This document shows positions 17,365 to 25,347 of a DNA stretch of 44,087 nt, one piece after another. Positions within the stretch are counted from its first letter, which is position 1; the number at the start of each line of letters is the position of its first letter. The stretch spans positions 1 through 44,087 of the forward strand of contig OMQN01000015.1 in NCBI GenBank assembly GCA_900313235.1, given 5' to 3'. The notes under the pieces are model-generated. The model made no database searches. It was not told the DNA's origin and saw only the letters and a program-made list of their open reading frames with translations. Source of the stretch: an uncultured Prevotellaceae bacterium. GTDB taxonomy: Bacteria > Bacteroidota > Bacteroidia > Bacteroidales > Bacteroidaceae. The translations under genes were made by a program, and so were the position numbers.

Positions 17365-17916
17365 ATGAAGAAAATTAGTTTGAAAGTAGCAGTCTGCTTC
17401 CTGGCAGCAAACTTCCTGTTCAGTTCTTGTTTCGTAGGTAAGTATGCTCTTTGGAACAAGTACATCAACTGGCAGAACAACATGACCAGCAGCAAGTTCG
17501 TTAACGCCATCGTAGGTTTCTTCCTGGTACCCATCGTTGGTGGTATTTGCCAGTTCGTTGACGTTCTGGTACTCAACACCATCGAGTTCTGGTCTGGCAA
17601 CAACCCCATGGCTTCTAACATTGGAAAGACTCAGCAGGTGATGGGTCAGGATGGTCGCTACTATGCTGTTACCACCCTGAAGAACGGTTATGAGGTAAAG
17701 GCTCCTACCGGCGAGATTACTTACTTCATCCACAACGAGGAGAACGACTCTTGGAGCGTTGAGCAGAATGGTGTCGTTAAGGAACTGTTCCGCTTCAATG
17801 GCGACGGTACCATCCAGGCTAACGTCAATGGCGAGACCCGCAACTTCACCCTCAACGAGGCTGGTGTCTATGACGCACGCATGGCAGTCAATGGCACTTT
17901 CTTTGCCATGAACTAA
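17365..17916 (+). CDS. DUF3332 family lipoprotein
   Basis: 183 residues. The first 22 form a lipoprotein-type signal (MKKISLKVAVCFLAANFLFSSC) with Cys22 as the probable lipid acceptor. Residues about 47-72 are hydrophobic (FVNAIVGFFLVPIVGGICQFVDVLVL), and a beta-rich C-terminal half carries GRYYAVTTLKNGYEVKAP and two NGDGT/NGET turns. The overall pattern fits DUF3332, a family of unknown function. It starts 20 bases after the WbqC stop and converges on the symporter gene, with only 7 bases between their stops. Codons such as GTT and GCT are more frequent than in neighbours, which may indicate high expression. Confidence 0.8.
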   Translation: MKKISLKVAVCFLAANFLFSSCFVGKYALWNKYINWQNNMTSSKFVNAIVGFFLVPIVGGICQFVDVLVLNTIEFWSGNNPMASNIGKTQQVMGQDGRYYAVTTLKNGYEVKAPTGEITYFIHNEENDSWSVEQNGVVKELFRFNGDGTIQANVNGETRNFTLNEAGVYDARMAVNGTFFAMN

Positions 17917-17923
17917 GGGCTAC

Positions 17924-19357
17924 TTATTCCCAACACTCTATCTCGTCTTCTATCTCAGGCAGCTGCCTGCGGTGGAAGACGGGTTCTTTGATGCCCTTAC
18001 GTTTCTGCTGGCGATAGTCATCCAACAGACGGAAGGCATAGCGTCCCAGATAGACGATGGCGATGAGGTTGCATGCCGTGAGGAAGGCCATGAAGAAGTC
18101 GACGATGTTCCAGACAAGTTCGAAGCTGGCTATGGCACCGAAGACAACCATGACACCTGCCGAGCATATGCGGTAGATGGTCATCACCGTGTTGCTGGGT
18201 GTGATGAAGCGGATGTTGGCCTCACCATAATAGTAGTTGCCGATGATGCTGGAGAAGGCAAAGAGCAGGATGGCTATAGCGATGAAGACAGGTCCTGCGG
18301 CACCCACCTCCGACTGCAAAGCTGTCTGTGTGAGAGCGATGCCGTTCAGCTCTGGTGACTTGTAGAATCCACTGATTAAGATGATGAAGGCCGTGCACGA
18401 GCATACCAACAAGGTATCCGTGAAGACGCCCAACGCCTGGATGAGACCCTGTTTGACAGGATGCGACACGGTAGCTGTTGCTGCCACGTTGGGTGCACTA
18501 CCTTCTCCGGCCTCGTTAGAGAAAAGGCCGCGCTTGACACCATTCATGATGGTAGCACCAATACCGCCACCCGCTATTTGTTCGATACCAAAGGCATCCT
18601 CAATGATAATCTTGAACACATAAGGTATCAGATCGATATTCATGATGATGACGACGATAGATAGTAGCAGATAGCCGACAGCCATCACTGGCACCAGCAC
18701 AGCACTGACTTGGGCAATACGCTGAATGCCACCGAAGACGATGAACAAACCAACTGCCGCCAACGAGATGCCCACCCACAGCGGCGACCAGCCAAAGGCT
18801 TCCTGCATAGCTCCGCAGATGGTGTTGGCTTGTATGGAGTTGTTCGACAGGCCAAACTGACAGGTGATAAGGATGGCAAAGGTGATGGCCATCCAGCGCT
18901 TCTTCATACCTTTCTGGATGTAGTAGGCCGGACCGCCAATGAACGAGTCCTTGTGGGGTTGCTTATACAATTGTGCCAGTGTCGACTCGACGAAAGCTGT
19001 TGCCGAACCCATCAAGGCGATGATCCACATCCAGAAGACGGCACCAGGACCACCAATGGCAATGGCTGATGCTACACCCGCCAAGTTGCCCGTTCCTACA
19101 CGGGTGGCCACACTGACCGCAAAGGCCTGGAATGAAGAGATGTGTTTGCTGGTCTTTCCTTTCTTGTGCTCCTCTACTTGTTCTCCTACGGTGTTGACCG
19201 CCGAGTCTGTCAGCAGTCGGAACATCTCGCCCACCATGCGGAACTGTACGAAGCGTGTCTTAATGGTGAACCACAGGCCACAGCCTACCAGTGCTACAAT
19301 GAGTACATAGCCCCAAATGGCATCGTTTACGGAAGTAATAAGTTCGTTGAGGTCCAT
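17924..19357 (-). CDS. Alanine/glycine:cation symporter (AGCS family)
   Basis: 477 residues with about ten hydrophobic segments; an inner-membrane sodium- or proton-coupled amino-acid carrier. Family signatures include GTGNLAGVASAIAIGGPGAVFWMW near residue 91, GGPAYYIQKGMKKRW near 140, and FSNEAGEGSAPNVAATA near 280. The C-terminus is cytoplasmic and charged. It begins 21 bases after the stop of the Fur-type regulator on the same strand, so it is probably cotranscribed with it. No promoter core is seen in that gap. The exact substrate cannot be read from sequence, but alanine or glycine is usual for the family. Confidence 0.92.
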   Translation of the reverse strand: MDLNELITSVNDAIWGYVLIVALVGCGLWFTIKTRFVQFRMVGEMFRLLTDSAVNTVGEQVEEHKKGKTSKHISSFQAFAVSVATRVGTGNLAGVASAIAIGGPGAVFWMWIIALMGSATAFVESTLAQLYKQPHKDSFIGGPAYYIQKGMKKRWMAITFAILITCQFGLSNNSIQANTICGAMQEAFGWSPLWVGISLAAVGLFIVFGGIQRIAQVSAVLVPVMAVGYLLLSIVVIIMNIDLIPYVFKIIIEDAFGIEQIAGGGIGATIMNGVKRGLFSNEAGEGSAPNVAATATVSHPVKQGLIQALGVFTDTLLVCSCTAFIILISGFYKSPELNGIALTQTALQSEVGAAGPVFIAIAILLFAFSSIIGNYYYGEANIRFITPSNTVMTIYRICSAGVMVVFGAIASFELVWNIVDFFMAFLTACNLIAIVYLGRYAFRLLDDYRQQKRKGIKEPVFHRRQLPEIEDEIECWE

Positions 19358-19378
19358 ATACAGTCTGTTTAGTTGTTC

Positions 19379-19813
19379 TTATATGTGTACCTTATTATTA
19401 CATTGCGGACAGATGCCCTTCACCACATACTCTGCCTCTTCTATCTGGAAACCCGCAGGCAGCGGGACAGAGGGGATGTGTACGTCTTTCAGACAGAAGG
19501 TGCGGTGACAACAGCGACACGTCAGGTGCACATGACCAAAGCACTGTCGGGTGTCGTCCAGATGGCAGACGCAGTATTTCTGTGAGCCTGAGCCGTCGTC
19601 GATGTCGTGCAGCAGGTGGCTCTCTGAGAGCAGTGTCAGCGTACGGAAGATAGTAGAGCGGTCGACGGTAGGCAGGGCCGCTTCCAGGTCGGCCAGACTG
19701 AAGGCGTCGCTGAACTCGTGGCGCACCTTGCGCCAGATGAGCAGACGTACGGCAGTCACGCGGATACCGGCATTGTCAAGAACCTGTTCGTCGGAAATGT
19801 CTGGGTGTAGCAT
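19379..19813 (-). CDS. Fur family transcriptional regulator
   Basis: 144 residues, starting at the ATG 19811-19813 because the promoter core lies just upstream of it. The N-terminal half is the winged helix (RVTAVRLLIWRKV, LADLEAALPTVDRSTIFRTLTLLSESHLLHDI). The C-terminal half has the His/Cys metal-binding pattern CVCHLD, FGHVHLTCRCCHRTFCL and a final CPQC, consistent with a structural zinc site. Whether it senses iron, zinc, peroxide or another signal cannot be told. It is divergent from a MIP18/SufT-like iron-sulfur gene, with promoter cores back to back, so autoregulation or control of that gene is possible. Confidence 0.9.
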   Translation of the reverse strand: MLHPDISDEQVLDNAGIRVTAVRLLIWRKVRHEFSDAFSLADLEAALPTVDRSTIFRTLTLLSESHLLHDIDDGSGSQKYCVCHLDDTRQCFGHVHLTCRCCHRTFCLKDVHIPSVPLPAGFQIEEAEYVVKGICPQCNNKVHI

Positions 19814-19836
19814 CGTAATTTTTTTAGTTTCGTCTG

Positions 19837-19844
19837 CAAAGATA
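19837..19844 (-). promoter_or_regulatory. Promoter -7 element for the Fur-type regulator
   Basis: TATCTTTG on the minus strand, 23 bases before the chosen ATG and 14 bases from the divergent promoter core. Confidence 0.7.
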
Positions 19845-19858
19845 AGAAAAAAATATTG

Positions 19859-19866
19859 TAACTTTG
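19859..19866 (+). promoter_or_regulatory. Promoter -7 element for the MIP18/SufT-like gene
   Basis: TAACTTTG followed by CACC, 20 bases before the ATG. It is back to back with the Fur-gene promoter, so regulator binding here could affect both. Confidence 0.7.
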
Positions 19867-19886
19867 CACCGAAGACTGATAATATT

Positions 19887-20207
19887 ATGACACAAGAAGA
19901 GAAAACACTGCTGGAAGAGCGCATCGTCGATGTGCTGAAAACGGTCTATGACCCTGAGATTCCCGTCAATATCTACGACCTGGGCATGATCTACAAGATT
20001 GATGTGCAGGACGATGGTTCGGTGGATATGGATATGACATTCACTGCTCCAAACTGTCCTGCTGCCGACTTCATCCTTGAGGATGTACGCAGCAAGGTAG
20101 AGTCGGTAAGTGGCATTACAACGGCCAACGTCAACCTGGTCTTTGAACCCGCCTGGGACCAGAGCATGATGAGTGAAGAAGCCCGCGTAGAGTTGGGTTT
20201 TGACTAA
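19887..20207 (+). CDS. MIP18 (DUF59) family iron-sulfur cluster assembly protein, SufT-like
   Basis: 106 residues. The family signature YDPEIPVNIYDLGMIY (about residues 21-36) is followed by the conserved TFTAPNCPAADFI, whose Cys is the expected functional residue, and ends with VFEPAWDQSMMSEEARVELG. Proteins of this family help to mature iron-sulfur proteins in the cytoplasm. It is a stand-alone domain with no ApbC or SUF genes nearby in this window. It is divergent from the Fur-type regulator. The stop is followed by a short dispersed repeat before lpxH. Confidence 0.9.
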   Translation: MTQEEKTLLEERIVDVLKTVYDPEIPVNIYDLGMIYKIDVQDDGSVDMDMTFTAPNCPAADFILEDVRSKVESVSGITTANVNLVFEPAWDQSMMSEEARVELGFD

Positions 20208-20231
20208 ACGGTTATTGGTTAACGGTTATTG
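20206..20231. repeat. AACGGTTATTGGTTAACGG short repeat before lpxH
   Basis: Two copies of ACGGTTATTG separated by GTTA fill the 25-base gap between the SufT-like stop and the lpxH ATG. The reverse complement reads CAATAACCGTTAACCAATAA, similar to the AGCCAATAGCC family seen elsewhere here. Confidence 0.6.
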
Positions 20232-20232
20232 T

Positions 20233-20997
20233 ATGAAAAACGTCTATTTCCTTTCTGATGCCCACCTTGGCTCGCTGGCCGTTCCCCATCAACGTACGCA
20301 AGAGCGTCGCCTGGTGCGTTTCCTTGACTCTATCAAGGAGAAGGCTGCCGCCATCTATCTGTTGGGCGACATGTTCGACTTCTGGTACGAATACAAATAT
20401 GTAGTGCCCAAGGGTTTCACCCGTTTTTTAGGTAAGTTGTCGGAACTGACGGATATGGGTGTCGAGGTACATTACTTCACGGGCAACCACGACATCTGGG
20501 CCTACGAGTACTTGGAAAAGGAGTGTGGCGTCATCCTGCACAAGAAGCCAGAAACCACCGAGATTTACGGCCATGAGTTCTTCTTAGCACATGGCGACGG
20601 CATGGGTGACCCCAACAAGTCGTTTAAGTTCATCCGCGCCATCTTCCATAACAAGGTATGCCAGTGGCTCTTCTCTGCGCTGCATCCCCGTTGGGGCATC
20701 AGCTTTGGACTGACATGGGCCAAGCATAGCTATATCAAGCATAAGGAGAGGAAGGATGTCTTCTATCTTGGTGAGGACAAGGAGCATCTGGTGCTCTATG
20801 CCAAGAAGTATATAGAGGACCATCCCAACATCGACTACTTCATCTTCGGCCATCGCCATATCGAACTGGACATCAAACTGGCGCGAAACACCCGTCTGAT
20901 GATTCTGGGCGACTGGATCAGTCAGTTTACCTATGCGGTATACGATGGTGAACACATGTTCCTGGAGGAATATGTAGAGGGCGAGAGCCGTCCGTGA
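20233..20997 (+). CDS. lpxH: UDP-2,3-diacylglucosamine diphosphatase
   Basis: 254 residues. This metallophosphoesterase hydrolyses UDP-2,3-diacylglucosamine to lipid X in lipid A synthesis, at the inner face of the cytoplasmic membrane. Metal-binding motifs appear in order: SDAHLG (residues 7-12), GDMFDFW near 45, GNHD near 88, LAHGDGMGD near 120 and FGHRHIE near 205. The ATG at 20233 is chosen because the phosphoesterase strand starts at once; an upstream ATG at 20200 would read through the dispersed repeat. The gene lies between the SufT-like gene and a sugar kinase on the same strand. Confidence 0.88.
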   Translation: MKNVYFLSDAHLGSLAVPHQRTQERRLVRFLDSIKEKAAAIYLLGDMFDFWYEYKYVVPKGFTRFLGKLSELTDMGVEVHYFTGNHDIWAYEYLEKECGVILHKKPETTEIYGHEFFLAHGDGMGDPNKSFKFIRAIFHNKVCQWLFSALHPRWGISFGLTWAKHSYIKHKERKDVFYLGEDKEHLVLYAKKYIEDHPNIDYFIFGHRHIELDIKLARNTRLMILGDWISQFTYAVYDGEHMFLEEYVEGESRP

Positions 20998-21028
20998 CAT
21001 CTACAAACACAAAATACTGAACAAGTCA

Positions 21029-22087
21029 ATGAAAAAGAAAATCGTAACATTCGGAGAACTGCTGCTCAGGTTCTCAAAACCCGGACAGTTGCGCTTGACA
21101 CAGGGCGACCTGTTTACCAGCAAGTATGGTGGCAGTGAGGCTAATGTCGCCGTGTCGCTGGCTACGCAGGGCGAGGAGGTGACCTATATCACCCGCTTGC
21201 CAGACACTCCAGTGGGACATGCCGGAGCCATGAACCTGGCACAGTTGGGCGTCGACACCAGTCAGGTGCTCTATGGCGGCCAGCGCATCGGCACCTACTA
21301 CTTTGAGCCAGCTGCCGGCATGCGTGCTGCCAAGGTTATCTACGACCGTTCTGGCTCAGCCTACTATGACCTGCAGCCAGGTATGATACCCTGGCGCGAG
21401 ATACTGAAAGACTGTGACTACTTCCACGTGTCGGGTATCACCGCCGCCATCTCGCAACAGGCTGCTGAGGCTACCTTCGAGGCCCTTGATGTGGCTGATA
21501 AGTTGGGTGTCACCGTCTGTTTCGATATCAACTACCGCAAGAATCTGTGGAAGTATGAGGGTGCAGAGCCGCGCAAGACGCTGAGCAAGATGCTGTCGCG
21601 CTGCGACATGATGTTTGGCGATGCCATTGAGTTCGACTGGCTGTCACAGCACCCACAGCCCCCCTTTACTGCTACCGATTCCCACTTCCAGATGCAGATG
21701 AAGGAGTATGGTGAGTGGTTCGAAGCGTTGCATGCCCAGTATCCGCGTCTGAAACACTGGATGATGGGTATGCGTAACATTGTCAGTTCCAACCACCACA
21801 CGCTGACGGGTTTGCTATGGACTGACGGCAAGCTGTTGCAGGCTCCCATCATCGACATCCCTGACGTCATAGACCCCGTAGGAGTGGGTGACGCCTTTAT
21901 GGGAGGTTGGCTGCACGCCATCAGTCTGTTTCCTGACGACTACCAGCAACAGCTGAACTACTCGTTAGCAGCGGCAGCGCTGAAGAACACCATTCCTGGC
22001 GACTTCAACCTTTCTACAGAAGAAGAGATATTGGACGTCCTGGAAGGACACCATAACGTATCGACACTCTACAAGACCATCGGGTAA
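21029..22087 (+). CDS. kdgK: PfkB family sugar kinase, 2-dehydro-3-deoxygluconokinase type
   Basis: 352 residues. The ribokinase-fold N-terminal signature is KYGGSEANVAVSLATQGEEV (about residues 31-50), and the ATP-site and catalytic-base signature DPVGVGDAFMGGW is near 282. Features such as FGELLLRFS and YYFEPAAGMRAAKVIYDR fit KDG kinases, which phosphorylate 2-keto-3-deoxygluconate in hexuronate breakdown. The mannitol dehydrogenase/UxuB-like enzyme at 6166-8013 could serve the same pathway but is not adjacent. The gene begins 31 bases after lpxH and ends at a hairpin terminator shared with convergent ackA. Fructokinase is the main alternative. Confidence 0.78.
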   Translation: MKKKIVTFGELLLRFSKPGQLRLTQGDLFTSKYGGSEANVAVSLATQGEEVTYITRLPDTPVGHAGAMNLAQLGVDTSQVLYGGQRIGTYYFEPAAGMRAAKVIYDRSGSAYYDLQPGMIPWREILKDCDYFHVSGITAAISQQAAEATFEALDVADKLGVTVCFDINYRKNLWKYEGAEPRKTLSKMLSRCDMMFGDAIEFDWLSQHPQPPFTATDSHFQMQMKEYGEWFEALHAQYPRLKHWMMGMRNIVSSNHHTLTGLLWTDGKLLQAPIIDIPDVIDPVGVGDAFMGGWLHAISLFPDDYQQQLNYSLAAAALKNTIPGDFNLSTEEEILDVLEGHHNVSTLYKTIG

Positions 22088-22091
22088 ATAA

Positions 22092-22121
22092 ATAAGCGAG
22101 GCTCTGAACAGCCTCGCTTAT
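22092..22121. terminator. Bidirectional hairpin terminator between kdgK and ackA
   Basis: ATAAGCGAGGCT (22092-22103) and AGCCTCGCTTAT (22110-22121) form a perfect 12-bp stem with a 6-base loop. Only an A/T-rich stretch follows rather than a strong T run. It lies between two convergent genes. Confidence 0.8.
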
Positions 22122-22151
22122 ATTATTAATAGGTGTAAACGGGGGAACCGC

Positions 22152-23342
22152 TTACAGCAGATTCATGGTGTCGGTGGCAATCATCAGCTCCTCGTCGGTG
22201 GGGATGACGACAACCTTGACCTTGGAGTCGTCGGCAGAGATGATAGCCTCTTCGCCACGGACGTTGTTCTTCTGTTCGTCGAACTTTACACCCAGGAACT
22301 CCAAGCCCTTGCAGACCTCCGAGCGCATGCCTATCTGGTTCTCGCCGACACCAGCCGTGAAGACGATGACATCGACACCACCCATAGCGGCAGCATAGGC
22401 ACCGATATACTTCTTGATGCGGTAGAAATACATCTCCTGAGCCAGCACGGCACGGGGCTCGCCAGCCTTGGCAGCATTCTCTACGTCGCGCATATCGCTG
22501 GAACCGCCAGTGATGCCGGCAACACCACTCTTCTTGTTCAGCAGGTTCGACATGCCGTCAGCATCCAGACCCAGCTTCTTCTCCAGGAAGGTTACAGCAC
22601 CACCATCGATGTCACCAGAGCGGGTACCCATCACGAGACCCTCCAGTGGGGTGAGACCCATTGAGGTGTCGATGCACTTGCCGTCGAGAACAGCAGCGAT
22701 AGAACCGCCATTACCGATGTGGCAGGTAATCATCTTGGTACCCTCGGCCTTCATGCCTAAGAACTCCAGGGCACGGGCTGACACATAGCGGTGTGAGGTG
22801 CCGTGGAAACCATAGCGGCGCACACCATACTTCTCGTACAGCTCGTAGGGGATGGCATACATATAAGCCTTGGCAGGCATCGTCTGGTGGAAGGCGGTAT
22901 CAAATACGCCGACCTGGGGCAGACCAGGCATCAGTTCCTTCACAGCGTTGACACCCTTCAGATTGGCGGGGTTGTGCAGAGGAGCCAGGTCAGAGCACTC
23001 CTCGAAGACCTTCAGCACCTCGTCAGTGAGCAGCACAGACTTGTTGAACTTCTCGCCGCCATGCACCATGCGGTGACCTACAGCGTCGATCTCGTCAAGA
23101 CTCTTGATGACTCCAATCTCGGGGTCGGTAAGCAGTGAGAAGATAAACTTCACACCCTCTGTATGCTCAGGGATGTCGTGCATGATCTGCTTCTTCTCAC
23201 CATTGGCCAGCTTAACCTTCACAAAGGCATTGTCCAAACCTACGCGCTCAGCACCTCCGCTGGTCATCACGCTCTTATCGTCCATATTGTACAGTGCGTA
23301 CTTGATTGACGATGAGCCACAGTTTAATACTAATATTTTCAT
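22152..23342 (-). CDS. ackA: Acetate kinase
   Basis: 396 residues, the usual length. It converts acetyl phosphate and ADP to acetate and ATP. Signatures are VLNCGSSSIKYAL at residue 4, GHRMVHGG near 88, GFHGTSHRYV near 175, HIGNGGSIAAV near 204 and TAGVGEN near 325. It is downstream of pta on the same strand, completing the acetate-producing pathway typical of fermenting Bacteroidales. The 76-base spacer between the genes is almost wholly made of a dispersed repeat. Confidence 0.97.
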   Translation of the reverse strand: MKILVLNCGSSSIKYALYNMDDKSVMTSGGAERVGLDNAFVKVKLANGEKKQIMHDIPEHTEGVKFIFSLLTDPEIGVIKSLDEIDAVGHRMVHGGEKFNKSVLLTDEVLKVFEECSDLAPLHNPANLKGVNAVKELMPGLPQVGVFDTAFHQTMPAKAYMYAIPYELYEKYGVRRYGFHGTSHRYVSARALEFLGMKAEGTKMITCHIGNGGSIAAVLDGKCIDTSMGLTPLEGLVMGTRSGDIDGGAVTFLEKKLGLDADGMSNLLNKKSGVAGITGGSSDMRDVENAAKAGEPRAVLAQEMYFYRIKKYIGAYAAAMGGVDVIVFTAGVGENQIGMRSEVCKGLEFLGVKFDEQKNNVRGEEAIISADDSKVKVVVIPTDEELMIATDTMNLL

Positions 23343-23350
23343 ATTTTTTT

Positions 23351-23412
23351 GCTTTTAGCTTTTAGCTGTTAGCCGTTAGCTTGCCAAAAGCCAATAGCCA
23401 ACAGCCAATAGC
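23351..23412. repeat. TTTTAGCTTTTAGCTGTTAGC ... AGCCAATAGCC intergenic repeat
   Basis: The pta-ackA spacer holds GCTTTTAGCTTTTAGCTGTT followed by AGCCGTTAGC, and then the near-inverted GCCAAAAGCCAATAGCC and AACAGCCAATAGC. The two halves can pair. The same words are translated inside parE (9908-9939), murF (26992-27029) and the WbqC gene (16896-16929). Confidence 0.8.
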
Positions 23413-23418
23413 GAATTA

Positions 23419-24429
23419 TTACTTCTTGGCGTCCATGGCCTGACAGGCTGTGATGGCAATCATATAATAGATGTCATCGACAGAGCAGCCACGAGAGAGG
23501 TCGTTGACAGGACGGGCAATACCCTGCAGCACAGGACCGATGGCGATAGCATCACCCAGGCGCTGTACCATCTTATATCCGATGTTACCAACCTCCAAGT
23601 TGGGGAATACCAGCACGTTGGCCTTACCGGCAATGTCAGAACCGGGAGCTTTCTTGGCACCTACGCTGGGCACCAGAGCAGCGTCAGCCTGCAGCTCGCC
23701 GTCAATCTTCAGTGATGGGTCGAGTTCCTTAGCCAGACGAGTAGCCTCGACAACCTTGTCTACTACCTCGTGCTTGGCAGAACCCTTCGTAGAGAAACTC
23801 AGCATAGCTACGCGGGGCTCCTTGAAGCCAGCAACAGCCTTAGCCATCTGCGCGGTGCAGACAGCAATCTGCGACAGCTGGTTAGCATCGGGCATAGGTG
23901 TTACGGCTACGTCAGCAACGACGAGTACACCATCCTCACCATACTGCTTCTGCTTAGAGATGAGCAGCAGACCACCGCTGACACAGGTAATGCCGGGCTG
24001 GCACTTGATAATCTGCAGGGCAGGACGCAGCGTGTCGCCAGTCGTTGACAGTGCACCGCTAATCTGACCATCAGCACCCTCGGTCTTGATAATCATACAA
24101 CCCAGGTACAACGGATTCTTGATGAGTTTGCGAGCCTCCTCAATGGTCATGCCCTTGCTCTTGCGAATCTCTGCCAGCTTCTCTGCCAGCTCTTCGCTCT
24201 TGTCATAGTTTTCGGGGTCAATGAGGGTGGCCTTGTCAATGTTTTTCAGTCCCTTCTCCTTAGCCAGGGCTGCTACTTTTGCGGGGTTACCAATCAGGAT
24301 GATGTCTGCCAGTCCATCAGCCATAGCCTTGTCGGCTGCACACAGAGTACGCTCCTCTTCTGCTTCAGGGAGCACGATGCGCTGCTTGTTACTCTTCGCA
24401 CGCGCAACGATTTGACTTAATAAATCCAT
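23419..24429 (-). CDS. pta: Phosphate acetyltransferase
   Basis: 336 residues, the short form holding only the catalytic PTA_PTB domain. It converts acetyl-CoA and phosphate to acetyl phosphate for AckA. Features include RIVLPEAEEERTL at residue 18, MIIKTEGADGQISGALSTTGDTLRPALQ near 117, AMLSFSTKGSAKHE near 208 and NVLVFPNLEVGNIGYKMVQRL near 275. A promoter core, TACATTTG on the minus strand, lies about 40 bases upstream. It is cotranscribed with ackA unless the repeat in the spacer interrupts the message. Confidence 0.96.
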   Translation of the reverse strand: MDLLSQIVARAKSNKQRIVLPEAEEERTLCAADKAMADGLADIILIGNPAKVAALAKEKGLKNIDKATLIDPENYDKSEELAEKLAEIRKSKGMTIEEARKLIKNPLYLGCMIIKTEGADGQISGALSTTGDTLRPALQIIKCQPGITCVSGGLLLISKQKQYGEDGVLVVADVAVTPMPDANQLSQIAVCTAQMAKAVAGFKEPRVAMLSFSTKGSAKHEVVDKVVEATRLAKELDPSLKIDGELQADAALVPSVGAKKAPGSDIAGKANVLVFPNLEVGNIGYKMVQRLGDAIAIGPVLQGIARPVNDLSRGCSVDDIYYMIAITACQAMDAKK

Positions 24430-24469
24430 AGTTTGTCTGTTTAAAAATATGTATATGTTTTATGATCTG

Positions 24470-24477
24470 CAAATGTA
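24470..24477 (-). promoter_or_regulatory. Promoter -7 element for pta-ackA
   Basis: TACATTTG on the minus strand, followed by CAG, about 40 bases before the pta ATG. The 84-base gap 24430-24513 holds no other recognisable feature. Confidence 0.6.
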
Positions 24478-24513
24478 CTATATTATTCTCAATTTCTTTT
24501 TAGCGTTTACGCT

Positions 24514-25290
24514 CTACATGAGTTCCTGAGTGAGGATGCTCTCCAGCTTCTCTGCAGAGAGACGCAGTTGGAACTCGCTGCGGATGGCTATGCTGATGCT
24601 GCCCGTTTCCTCACTAACCACGATGGCTATGCAGTCGCTCTCGTGGGTAATGCCCAGCGCTGCACGATGGCGCAAACCCAGGTGCTTGGGGATGTCAAGA
24701 TTGTGGCTGACGGGTAGGATGCAGCCTGCTGCCTTGATGCGGTTGCGCACGATGATCATGGCACCGTCATGCAGGGGGGAGTTTTTGAAAAAGATGTTCT
24801 CTATCAGCTGTTGACTGATGTTGGCATCGATGTGCTCGCCCGTGGCAACAATGTCGTCCAAGGGTGTGGCACGCTGGATGACAACCAGTGCACCCACCTT
24901 CTTCTTACTCATCGACATGCAGGCCATTACGATGGGCATGATGATCTGTTTCAGTTGTTCGGCATTCTGCTTCTTCTCACCATTCGAGAACAGACGGCGT
25001 AGGGCACGCATACGCTGGTTGCCGCCCAGGTTGTAAAGGAACTTACGGATGTCCTCCTGAAACAGAATGATGAGGCCGATGACACCCACCGACACCAGCT
25101 TGTCCAGGATGCTGCCCAGCAGTTTCATCTCCAGCACGTGCGAGACGACCAGCCAGAAGACGATGAACACCAGGATGCCCATGAAGACGTTCAGCGAGCG
25201 CGACTCCTTCATGAGGCGATAGACATAGAACAAGGTCAGGGCGACCAGTACGATGTCGATAATGTCCTTTATTCCAAATTCGAAAAACAC
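24514..25290 (-). CDS. cdaA: Diadenylate cyclase (c-di-AMP synthase), CdaA type
   Basis: 258 residues. Three hydrophobic segments within residues 8-80 anchor it in the inner membrane, followed by a short linker (FLYNLGGNQRMRALRR). The DisA_N catalytic domain then has SPLHDGAMII (DGA near residue 176) and LGLRHRAALG (RHR near 206). It joins two ATP into c-di-AMP, a signal linked with envelope and osmotic balance. It lies 42 bases downstream of folP on the same strand. No regulator gene (CdaR-like) is adjacent, unlike Firmicutes. Confidence 0.92.
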   Translation of the reverse strand: MFFEFGIKDIIDIVLVALTLFYVYRLMKESRSLNVFMGILVFIVFWLVVSHVLEMKLLGSILDKLVSVGVIGLIILFQEDIRKFLYNLGGNQRMRALRRLFSNGEKKQNAEQLKQIIMPIVMACMSMSKKKVGALVVIQRATPLDDIVATGEHIDANISQQLIENIFFKNSPLHDGAMIIVRNRIKAAGCILPVSHNLDIPKHLGLRHRAALGITHESDCIAIVVSEETGSISIAIRSEFQLRLSAEKLESILTQELM

Positions 25291-25298
25291 GGTTTTAC

Positions 25299-25347
25299 TT
25301 GACTATTTTACGATTTACTATTTCACTATCCGTTATTCACTTTTCAC
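25299..25347. repeat. ACTATTTTACGATTTACTATTTCAC repeat-type region at the folP 3' end
   Basis: Related A/T-rich words of the pattern TTTACTATTTCACTAT and TTATTCACTTTTCAC fill the folP-cdaA gap. They extend into folP, supplying its last codons (VKSE) and its TAA stop at 25333-25335. Similar words lie at 43225-43257 and 43285-43320. Confidence 0.6.

Noticed and set aside
6166..22087. Hexuronate-use gene cluster linking the UxuB-like dehydrogenase and the KDG-type kinase
   Set aside because: The two genes are 13 kb apart, on opposite strands and in different operons, with no uronate isomerase, dehydratase or aldolase in between.
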